Source: an uncultured Fibrobacter sp. (GTDB taxonomy: Bacteria; Fibrobacterota; Fibrobacteria; Fibrobacterales; Fibrobacteraceae). From it: a DNA stretch of 46,350 nucleotides. The first letter of the stretch is position 1, and the number at the start of each line of letters is the position of its first letter. Below, one piece after another: positions 7,875 through 14,696 of this stretch. The position numbers were made by a program, and so were the translations under genes. Location of the stretch: the NCBI GenBank assembly GCA_947305535.1, contig CAMZDZ010000002.1, positions 1 through 46,350 on the forward strand. The letters run 5' to 3'. The notes below the pieces were generated by a model. That model had not been told where the DNA came from, did not search any database, and saw only the letters and a list, made by a program, of their open reading frames with translations.

Positions 7875-9638
7875 ATGAAAAGCAGTATATGCAAGAAAAT
7901 CTGTGGTGGAATTGTTTGGGTTATGTCGTTTGCCGTTGCTTCGATTGTAGTGATGGCATGCTCCGGTTCCGACGACAAGAGCGTCGCGGGCGGCACTACG
8001 GATGACGCGGGCATCGTCGCCGTCAAGGATTTGAACGTGGCGGGCGTGACGCAGAAGGGACCGTTCGCGAAGGGCTCCGCCGTGACGGTGCGCGGGATCG
8101 ACTGCAAGACGATGAAGTTTACGGACGAGATTTTCGAGGGCGAGGTCAAGAGCGACAAGGGTGACTTTGCCGTCGAGGGCGTGACGCTCAAGTCGACGTG
8201 CGCGGTGCTCGAGGTGACGGGCCGGTACCTGAACGAACTTTCCGGCAAGAAGTCGTCGGAGAAGATAACGCTCCGCGTGCTGACGGACCTGGAGAACCGC
8301 AAGACGGTGAATGTCAACGTGCTTACCGAACTGGAGTACGGACGCGCGAAGTACCTCGTGACCGAGAAGAAGAAGCCGGTTGCGGCCGCGAAAAAGCGGG
8401 CCGGGAAGGAAGTGCTTGCGGCCTTCGGCATCGAGGGCGACTTCGGCAGCTCCGAGGACCTGACCATCTTCGAGGGTGGCGACGGGAATGCGGCCCTGCT
8501 CGCAGTGAGCGTGCTGATGCAGGCGAAAACAGACGAGGCGGGGCTCACGAAGCGCATGGACAAGTTCGTTGACTCGTTCGCGGAAACCGGCAAGTGGAAT
8601 GATGATGAAACGAAGGCTACCATTGATGGGTGGCGTGTTTCCGCAACGGCCGACGGTACGCTCGATTCCATCCGCAAGAGCGTCGACGGCTGGGAATATG
8701 CGGACGAAGTGCCGCCCTTCGAGAAGTACATAGAACTCTTTGGGGACAGTGTCGTCTTGGCAGATGAGGAAGACGTTGACGAGGGCTCGTCGAGTTCTGG
8801 CAATGACGTACTCGGCGACGATTCCGTGAGCTTCTCGAGTTCGTCCGGCGAGGGGACGGTGTCCAGCGGGAAAGATTCTTCCGTGACTACATCGAGTTCG
8901 GGTGAGGGTGAGACCAGCAGCAGTTTCTCCGTGCCGCCGGGTACGGTGATCATGGCGACCCCGTGCAAGACGGACAGCACGGATACTTGCGAGTACGGGA
9001 CGTTGACGGATGAACGCGACGGCCAGACTTACAGGACGGTGAAGATTGGTGAACAGTGGTGGATGGCCGAGAACCTAAACTATGACTATGGTGAGGGTGT
9101 TTATGAGGATGAAGAATTCTTTTGCAAGAAAGGTGTATGCAATCAGCGTAATTCGTATGAAAACTATGATACCTATGGTCACCTTTACACTTGGAAAGCT
9201 GCCATGGACGGTGAGGGCTTGCTCAGTACGGACGGTTTAGGCTGCGGTAAGTCGTATGGGTGTTCTGCGAGCGGAAATGTTCGCGGCGTATGCCCCGAGG
9301 GATGGCATCTACCAAGCAAATCCGAATTCGAAACCCTTATCACGACCGTGGGAGGTAAGGACGTTATAGCAAAAAAACTTAGGTCTACGAGTGGTTGGGG
9401 CGATGCTAACGGCACGGATGACTATGGTTTTTCCGGGTTGCCGGCAGGTCTATGGTACGATGTTGAAGGCTTGCAACGTCAGGGAACCTTTGCGTGTTAC
9501 TGGAGTTCAACAGAAACGAATGAAGATGAAGAAGAGTGTACGTATCTTACGTATACCCTGGAGTTGAGGGACGGGGACTATGCTTTGAGTCCCAGCAATA
9601 ATTTGTTGGGTTATTCTGTCCGTTGTATCAAGGATTAG
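7875..9638 (+). CDS. FISUMP-domain lipoprotein 3 (cassette 3)
   Basis: A 587-residue predicted lipoprotein with lipobox VVMAC (Cys29). The ATG at 7875 is preceded by AGAAGGA (7864-7870); an overlapping upstream TTG at 7851 is less likely. The order is: N-terminal module (QKGPFAKGSAVTVRG, SDKGDFAVEGV, NVLTELEYGRA, KEVLAAFGI), a helical stretch, a Ser/Gly/Asp linker (about 304-354), then one FISUMP domain (about 374-587: DERDGQTYRTVKIGEQWWMA, CPEGWHLPSKSEFETL, SVRCIKD). The N-terminal half and linker are close to identical at the DNA level to lipoprotein 4, while the part after WWMAEN differs strongly and is much more AT-rich. Surface display is inferred. Confidence 0.87.
   Translation: MKSSICKKICGGIVWVMSFAVASIVVMACSGSDDKSVAGGTTDDAGIVAVKDLNVAGVTQKGPFAKGSAVTVRGIDCKTMKFTDEIFEGEVKSDKGDFAVEGVTLKSTCAVLEVTGRYLNELSGKKSSEKITLRVLTDLENRKTVNVNVLTELEYGRAKYLVTEKKKPVAAAKKRAGKEVLAAFGIEGDFGSSEDLTIFEGGDGNAALLAVSVLMQAKTDEAGLTKRMDKFVDSFAETGKWNDDETKATIDGWRVSATADGTLDSIRKSVDGWEYADEVPPFEKYIELFGDSVVLADEEDVDEGSSSSGNDVLGDDSVSFSSSSGEGTVSSGKDSSVTTSSSGEGETSSSFSVPPGTVIMATPCKTDSTDTCEYGTLTDERDGQTYRTVKIGEQWWMAENLNYDYGEGVYEDEEFFCKKGVCNQRNSYENYDTYGHLYTWKAAMDGEGLLSTDGLGCGKSYGCSASGNVRGVCPEGWHLPSKSEFETLITTVGGKDVIAKKLRSTSGWGDANGTDDYGFSGLPAGLWYDVEGLQRQGTFACYWSSTETNEDEEECTYLTYTLELRDGDYALSPSNNLLGYSVRCIKD
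8620..8734 (+). repeat. 115-base exact direct repeat, copy A
   Basis: Identical base for base to 10386-10500, read by eye, within a longer near-identical stretch shared by lipoproteins 3 and 4. Silent sites are conserved too, so recent duplication or gene conversion is more likely than selection on the protein. Confidence 0.9.
8914..9022 (+). repeat. 109-base exact direct repeat, copy A (linker to start of FISUMP domain)
   Basis: Identical to 10725-10833. It spans the end of the Ser-rich linker and the first residues of the FISUMP domain, and stops about 40 bases before the two genes become strongly divergent. Confidence 0.9.
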
Positions 9639-9664
9639 TTTGAAAACTAAGAAGGGGAAAAGAA

Positions 9665-11380
9665 ATGAGGAATATGATGAATAAGTTTTTGGGGGCTGCC
9701 GCCATTGCCATTTTGATGGTAGCGTGTTCCGGCTCCGACGACAAGAGTGTCGCGGGCGGCACTACGGATGACGCGGGCATCGTCGCCGTCAAGGATTTGA
9801 ACGTGGCGGGCTTGACGCAGAAGGGCCCGTTCGTGAAGGGCTCCAAGGTCACGGTGCAGGGAATCGACTGCAAGACGATGAAGCTTACGGACGAGATTTT
9901 CGAGGGCGAAGTCAAAAGCGACAAGGGTGACTTTACCGTTGAGGGAGTGACGCTCAAGTCGACATGCGCGGTACTCGAGGTGACGGGCCGGTATCTGAAC
10001 GAGCTTTCCGGCAAGAAATCGTCGGAAGAGATAACGCTCCGCGTGCTGACGGATCTGGAGAACCGCAAGACGGTGAACGTCAACGTGCTTACCGAATTGG
10101 AGTACGGACGTGCGGTGTACCTCGTGACCGAAAAGAAGAAGGCGGTTGCGGACGCGAAAAAGCGGGCCGGGAAGGAAGTGCTTGCGGCGTTCGGTATCAA
10201 GGGCGACTTTGACAAGTCCGAAGACTTGACCATTTTCGAAGGTGGCGACGGCAATGCGGCCCTGCTTGCGGTGAGCGTGCTGATGCAGGCAGAAACGGAC
10301 GACGCGGGGCTTGCAAAGCGCATGGACAAGTTTACGGATTCGTTTGCGGAAACGGGCAAGTGGAATGATGATGAAACGAAGGCTGCCATTGATGGGTGGC
10401 GTGTTTCCGCAACGGCCGACGGTACGCTCGATTCCATCCGCAAGAGCGTCGACGGCTGGGAATATGCGGACGAAGTGCCGCCCTTCGAGAAGTACATAGA
10501 GGTCTTCGGGGACAGTGTCGTCTTGGCAGATGAGGAAGATGTTAACGAGGGTTCGTCGAGTTCGGGAAAAGGCAAGTCCAGTGGCGATTCCGCGAATTCT
10601 TCGAGCTCAGGTAAAGGCAAGTCCGGCGATAATTCCGTAAAGTCATCGAGTTCGTCCGGCGCGAAAACGCAGTCCAGCGGGAAGGATTCCTCCGCGACTA
10701 CATCGAGTTCGGGCGAGGGTGAGTCCAGCAGCAGTTTCTCCGTGCCGCCGGGTACGGTGATCATGGCGACCCCGTGCAAGACGGACAGCACGGATACTTG
10801 CGAGTACGGGACGTTGACGGATGAACGCGACGGACAGATTTACAAGACGGTGAAGATTGGTAACCAGTGGTGGATGGCTGAAAGTATGAAATATGGGGAA
10901 ACCGGTGGTGCGTACTATGATGGATATGACACTACTGGTACCCCTATATATTTTTCCGAGTACGGCCTACTTTATGGATGGCATGACTATGATGATGTTT
11001 TTGACGCTTGTCCCGACGGTTGGCATGTGCCCGATACAACGGAATGGAATACTCTGTTTGCCGCGGTTGGCGGAATATCTTATGCGGATACTGCCCTCAG
11101 AGCCACATCCGGTTGGGACATAAACATCGGCACGGACGCCTTCGGTTTTTCTGTGTTACCGTCGGGTAGTTGCAGTGCTGGAGGTTGCGAAAGATTAGGC
11201 GACGGAGCATACTTCTGGACTTCGACTTATGGAATCGACGATTATTCCAAGGTATCTTGTTTGTATAGGATATCTTTCATTGGACCTAGGAAACTCACCA
11301 CTGGAAAAGAGGAATATCATCTTTTGTATATGTATCCTGAATCCCTCATGGACGCGGCGATCCGTTGTATCAAGGATTAA
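9665..11380 (+). CDS. FISUMP-domain lipoprotein 4 (cassette 3, no regulator of its own)
   Basis: A 571-residue predicted lipoprotein with lipobox LMVAC (Cys21). The start at 9665 has AAGGGGAAA upstream. It lies 26 bases after lipoprotein 3, with no terminator between them, so it is probably co-transcribed. The layout matches lipoprotein 3: N-terminal module, a longer Ser/Lys/Gly linker (about 295-359), and one FISUMP domain (about 381-571) from DERDGQIYKTVKIGNQWWMA through CPDGWHVPDTTEWNTL to AIRCIKD. The first ~370 residues are almost those of lipoprotein 3, and the signal peptide and FISUMP variable part differ. This looks like a duplicated gene that received or evolved a new C-terminal module. 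Confidence 0.87.
   Translation: MRNMMNKFLGAAAIAILMVACSGSDDKSVAGGTTDDAGIVAVKDLNVAGLTQKGPFVKGSKVTVQGIDCKTMKLTDEIFEGEVKSDKGDFTVEGVTLKSTCAVLEVTGRYLNELSGKKSSEEITLRVLTDLENRKTVNVNVLTELEYGRAVYLVTEKKKAVADAKKRAGKEVLAAFGIKGDFDKSEDLTIFEGGDGNAALLAVSVLMQAETDDAGLAKRMDKFTDSFAETGKWNDDETKAAIDGWRVSATADGTLDSIRKSVDGWEYADEVPPFEKYIEVFGDSVVLADEEDVNEGSSSSGKGKSSGDSANSSSSGKGKSGDNSVKSSSSSGAKTQSSGKDSSATTSSSGEGESSSSFSVPPGTVIMATPCKTDSTDTCEYGTLTDERDGQIYKTVKIGNQWWMAESMKYGETGGAYYDGYDTTGTPIYFSEYGLLYGWHDYDDVFDACPDGWHVPDTTEWNTLFAAVGGISYADTALRATSGWDINIGTDAFGFSVLPSGSCSAGGCERLGDGAYFWTSTYGIDDYSKVSCLYRISFIGPRKLTTGKEEYHLLYMYPESLMDAAIRCIKD
10386..10500 (+). repeat. 115-base exact direct repeat, copy B
   Basis: Second copy of the sequence at 8620-8734; the offset is 1766 bases. 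Confidence 0.9.
10725..10833 (+). repeat. 109-base exact direct repeat, copy B
   Basis: Second copy of 8914-9022. The offset here is 1811 bases; the difference from the other repeat reflects the longer Ser-rich linker in lipoprotein 4. Confidence 0.9.
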
Positions 11381-11443
11381 AAAATAGATAAAGCCAAGTT
11401 TCATCTTGAAAAACAGAAGATATCGGTTGCCAGGTACGAAATA

Positions 11444-11467
11444 ACGGCCTGCCGTAGGTAGTTTTTT
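11444..11467 (+). terminator. Possible weak terminator after lipoprotein 4
   Basis: ACGGC (11444-11448) and GCCGT (11451-11455) could form a small hairpin followed by AGGTAG and six Ts. The stem is short and the loop only 2 bases, so this is tentative. No better terminator was found after the cassette array. Confidence 0.3.
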
Positions 11468-11489
11468 GCCAACCCCTTTTTGTATATTC

Positions 11490-12356
11490 ATGGGTATGGA
11501 AGAAAATGATACATTGACAGCGGATGGCAACGTTGATTCTACGGCCCAAGAGCAGGTACTGCCGCGGCCTGAGGAATTGGGCATATCGATTACGTCGGGG
11601 CCTGCGGATGGGATTCCCTCGCTCACCGTGGGCGATACGTTTGAATATCCCGTCACCGTGAGCTGGAATGTGCAGGGGAGCTCCTTGCTGGTGCTTCCCG
11701 TGAGTTCCGTGAACGCAAAGGGGCTTACGCAGCTCGGGGTGTCCCAGGTGTCTGCGCGGTCCGTGAAAGACGGCGCGGAGGTCGCCTCGATCACGTTTAC
11801 ATACAAGATTATGGTCCAGGACACGGGCGATTTGAACATCCCGGCTCTGAAGTTCGAAATCCCGACATCCTTGGGCTCGTCAATTGACTTGCGCAGCGAA
11901 AGTGTGCCTGTGCGCGTGGATGCCCCGTTCAACCCGTTGCCGATTGTCGTGGGAATTTTCGTCGCCGTTTGCCTGGTTTTTGCCGGGCTGTGGCGGGCCA
12001 AGCGGCGGGCGCGGGCACGCGCCGCAGTGGCGGCGGAAAATGCAGCCGTTGCCGCCCTTCGTGAAAAGATGATGGTGCTGAAACAGCGCGTAAACGCGGC
12101 CGATAGCCGTGAATGGCTCCTGGAACTGGAAGGCGTCTGCAAGGAATATGTCGCTGGGCGGTTCCCTGGATTCGCCGAAGGTCCCGCTGCCGTCAACCTG
12201 GAAACGCTGGTCAAGGACGGCAAGCTCGAAGGCTGGGAAAGCCTTGTCGAAGAATTTGCGCACGCCCGCTACGGCGGCGGTCAGCGCGACGGCTTCGAGA
12301 ACAGGGAAACCTGGAAGGCCGCCATGAAACTCATGGGCGTGTCCGAAGAAGAATAG
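11490..12356 (+). CDS. BatD/DUF4381-like single-pass membrane protein
   Basis: A 288-residue protein without a cleavable signal. Residues about 25-140 look like a beta-rich extracytoplasmic domain. One hydrophobic segment follows (about 148-168, PLPIVVGIFVAVCLVFAGLW), then an Arg-rich stop-transfer region (RAKRRARARA) and a helical cytoplasmic tail (WLLELEGVCKEYVAG, FAHARYGGG). This resembles the C-terminal part of BatD-type or DUF4381 proteins, which often accompany MoxR ATPases and VWA proteins. A MoxR gene does lie in this window, but about 5 kb away. ATG 11490 or 11496 could be the start; an earlier TTG is unlikely. TTTTTGTATATT lies directly upstream. The stop is one base from the converging Dcu gene. 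The function is uncertain. Confidence 0.6.
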   Translation: MGMEENDTLTADGNVDSTAQEQVLPRPEELGISITSGPADGIPSLTVGDTFEYPVTVSWNVQGSSLLVLPVSSVNAKGLTQLGVSQVSARSVKDGAEVASITFTYKIMVQDTGDLNIPALKFEIPTSLGSSIDLRSESVPVRVDAPFNPLPIVVGIFVAVCLVFAGLWRAKRRARARAAVAAENAAVAALREKMMVLKQRVNAADSREWLLELEGVCKEYVAGRFPGFAEGPAAVNLETLVKDGKLEGWESLVEEFAHARYGGGQRDGFENRETWKAAMKLMGVSEEE

Positions 12357-12357
12357 C

Positions 12358-13728
12358 CTAGTAGAACAGTTTCACGAGCAGCGTCCCGGCGATTGTCGAG
12401 ACGATGACGCTCACCATGCCCGGCCGCATGAAGCTGTGGTTCAGCAGGTACTTGCCGATGACGGTGGTGCCCGAACGGTCGAAGTTCACGGTCGCGATGT
12501 CGGAGGGGTAATTCGGGATGAAGAAGTACCCGTACACGCTCGGGAGCACGCCCAGGAGCACGGGGCCTTCGATGCCGAGGCTGTAGGCGAGCGGGAGCAT
12601 GGCGACCACGACCGCGCCCTGCGAGTTGATGAGCACGCTCACCGCGAAGAAGGCGAACGCGATGGCCCACGGGTAGTGCTGCACGATGTCCTTGAGGCCG
12701 CCCTGCATCACGTCCATGTAGTTCGCGAAGTAGGTGTCGGCAAGCCAGGCGATACCGTAGATGGCGACGACGGCCACCATGCCGCTCTGCCACACGGCGC
12801 CGGCCACGGCCTTCTTGGGGCTCGCCTTGCAGAAGATGATCATGAATGCCGCCGCCGAAATCATGACGATCTGGATGATGATGTTCATGGCGAGCGGCTT
12901 TACCTGCGCGACACCGTCGACAATCTTTCCCGTGGGGAACTTGGGACGGATGTCGTGGCCCGCGATCTGGAAGATGGAGAAGAGCACGATGACGGCGAGG
13001 GCGCCGAGGAAGATGAACACGGCGCGCTTTGCTTCCTTGGAGACTTCCTTGTCGAGCACGGAGGCGGTGTTGCCGAACATGTATTCCTTCATCTGCGGGT
13101 CCTTGAGACGCGCCTGGAAGGCGGGATCCTTGTCGAGGTCGAGGCCGCGCTTGTACGAGACGGCGGCTGCGGCCATGAGCCCGCAGAGGCAGGCGGGGAT
13201 GGTAATCGCGATGACCTGAAGGTTGTTCACCTCGAATCCGTTCGCGTTCGAGATGATGACGAACGAGGCGACGGCGGCGGCGATGGGCGAGCAGGTGATG
13301 CCGACCTGGGAGGCGACGGAGGCGACACCGCAGGGGCGTTCCGGGCGGATGCCCTTCTTGAGCGAGATGTCGCAGATGATGGGCATGAGCGTGTAGACCA
13401 CGTGGCCGGTGCCCACGAGCACGGTGAGGAAGAACGTGCAGAGCGGGGCGAGGATGGTGATGTGGTTCGGGTGCTTGCGCAACAGCCGCTCCGCGATCTG
13501 GATGAGCCAATCCATGCCGCCCGATGCCTGCATGATGCCGGCGCAGGTCACGGCCGCGATGATGATGTAGATGACGTCGGTGGGCGGGTTCCCCGGCTTG
13601 AGTCCGAATCCGAGCACCAAGAGGGCAAGGCCAATTCCCGAAATCGCACCGAGCGCGAGACTTCCGTAACGCGAGCCCACGTAGAGGGCGAGGAGTACGA
13701 TCAAAAGCTGGATAATCATGAGTGTCAT
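12358..13728 (-). CDS. Anaerobic C4-dicarboxylate transporter, DcuA/DcuB family
   Basis: A 456-residue polytopic membrane protein (E. coli DcuA 433, DcuB 446 residues). Many hydrophobic segments carry family-type motifs such as GTGHVVYTLMPII, SQVGITCSPIAAA and FFIPNYPSDIATVNFDRSG. Dcu proteins move fumarate, succinate, malate or aspartate across the inner membrane by exchange or with H+. In a succinate-producing anaerobe, succinate efflux is the likely task (inference). The start at 13728 has the strong site GGGAGG upstream on the minus strand; a longer in-frame start at 13821 would add a non-conserved tail. It converges on the BatD-like gene with one base between the stops, and diverges from the GNAT gene across about 100 bases. 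Confidence 0.9.
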   Translation of the reverse strand: MTLMIIQLLIVLLALYVGSRYGSLALGAISGIGLALLVLGFGLKPGNPPTDVIYIIIAAVTCAGIMQASGGMDWLIQIAERLLRKHPNHITILAPLCTFFLTVLVGTGHVVYTLMPIICDISLKKGIRPERPCGVASVASQVGITCSPIAAAVASFVIISNANGFEVNNLQVIAITIPACLCGLMAAAAVSYKRGLDLDKDPAFQARLKDPQMKEYMFGNTASVLDKEVSKEAKRAVFIFLGALAVIVLFSIFQIAGHDIRPKFPTGKIVDGVAQVKPLAMNIIIQIVMISAAAFMIIFCKASPKKAVAGAVWQSGMVAVVAIYGIAWLADTYFANYMDVMQGGLKDIVQHYPWAIAFAFFAVSVLINSQGAVVVAMLPLAYSLGIEGPVLLGVLPSVYGYFFIPNYPSDIATVNFDRSGTTVIGKYLLNHSFMRPGMVSVIVSTIAGTLLVKLFY

Positions 13729-13826
13729 GGAAGGCCTCCCTTTAAGCTTGTCCGTATAAAGATAAACAAAGATTTTTTTTGGCGCAATAGGACAGGGTGC
13801 CTTAAAAATGTAAATTGTCATGCATA

Positions 13827-14264
13827 ATGAGAATTATCCGAGTTTCAAAGGAAAGCGAACGCGCGGGCGCCTATTATGTCCGCATCCAGGCGATGATGCG
13901 CAAGCACCAGATTCCGCTCGATGCCGAAATTGACTCGCATGATGGCGAAAAGTGCAACTACGTCCTCGCTCTCGACGATATCTACCCCGTGGCCACTTGC
14001 CGCTGGTTCGGTGTCGATAGCGAATCCGCGGAAGTCGGGCGCGTCGTGGTGCTGCCGGAATATCGGGGACAGCATCTGGGCCTGGCCGTTGTCGCCGAGG
14101 CCGAAAAATGGATGCGCGAGGAAGGCTTCAAGAAGGCCGTCATCTCCAGCCGCGTGGGCGTCGAGGAATTCTACAAGAAACTGGGCTACCGCTTTGACGA
14201 AAACGGCAAGCCGCACCACGACACGTTCCAGTGCGTGTACATGGAAAAGGCTCTTTCGCTTTAG
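13827..14264 (+). CDS. GNAT family N-acetyltransferase
   Basis: A 145-residue protein with the GNAT acetyl-CoA-binding core: VGRVVVLPEYRGQHLGLAVV gives motif A with RGQHLG, followed by a helix (EAEKWMREEG) and the motif B region VEEFYKKLGYRF. It resembles small bacterial acetyltransferases of the ElaA/YjcF kind. The substrate cannot be predicted. The ATG at 13827 is preferred over an in-frame TTG at 13815. The last four bases overlap the 3' end of the SMR gene on the other strand. Confidence 0.85.
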   Translation: MRIIRVSKESERAGAYYVRIQAMMRKHQIPLDAEIDSHDGEKCNYVLALDDIYPVATCRWFGVDSESAEVGRVVVLPEYRGQHLGLAVVAEAEKWMREEGFKKAVISSRVGVEEFYKKLGYRFDENGKPHHDTFQCVYMEKALSL

Positions 14265-14593
14265 TGGATATCCATTTTCGAGAATAGATTCAGTACGGCA
14301 ACGCCGGAAACGATCAGGATGAGCCCCACAATGGCGCCCAGGTCCGGCATCTGCTTGAAAAAGAATATGCCGCTTATTGTAATGAGAGCGATGCCGAGTG
14401 CCGACCAGGTGGCATACGCGATGCCGATGGGGATGGTGCGCAGGCAAAGACTCAGCAGGTAAAGCGATGCGACATAGCAGACGAGCGATGCGATAGATGG
14501 GACGAGCTTGGTGAACTGCTCCGACATCTTGAGGAGGGTGGTGCCGGCGGCTTCCGCGACAATGGCGAGGATGAGAAATACGTAGTTGAGCAT
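14261..14593 (-). CDS. Small multidrug resistance (SMR) family transporter
   Basis: A 110-residue, four-helix membrane protein of the EmrE/SugE class. Glu14 in the first helix (ILAIVAEAAGTTLLK) is the conserved proton- and substrate-binding acid. The fourth helix region contains GLILIVSGVAVLNLF. Family members exchange H+ for cationic drugs or, in the Gdx subtype, guanidinium; which one applies is not clear here. The start at 14593 aligns with EmrE; a nine-residue extension to 14620 is less likely. Translation runs toward the GNAT gene and overlaps its end by four bases. Confidence 0.9.
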   Translation of the reverse strand: MLNYVFLILAIVAEAAGTTLLKMSEQFTKLVPSIASLVCYVASLYLLSLCLRTIPIGIAYATWSALGIALITISGIFFFKQMPDLGAIVGLILIVSGVAVLNLFSKMDIH

Positions 14594-14604
14594 GTGGATA
14601 ATAT

Positions 14605-14665
14605 ACAAATTAATTTTCAAAAGACTCTATTTCCATAGACGATAAAATCGATTGGAATAGAATCT
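14605..14665 (-). terminator. Terminator of the minus-strand FISUMP lipoprotein
   Basis: On the minus strand AGATTCTATTCCA (14665-14653) pairs with TGGAAATAGAGTCT (14635-14622), with one wobble pair and one bulged base. The loop holds a small CGAT/ATCG stem, and TTTTGAAAATT follows. It lies between the lipoprotein stop (14697) and the SMR start (14593). Confidence 0.5.
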
Positions 14666-14696
14666 GATAAGGCGAAGAGAAAGAGACCCCTTTGCG

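Noticed and set aside
772-11380. Diversity-generating retroelement acting on the FISUMP tips
   Set aside because: Lectin-fold-like variable C-termini invite the idea, but no reverse transcriptase, no accessory Avd-like gene and no template-like near copy with adenine-specific changes is visible in the window.
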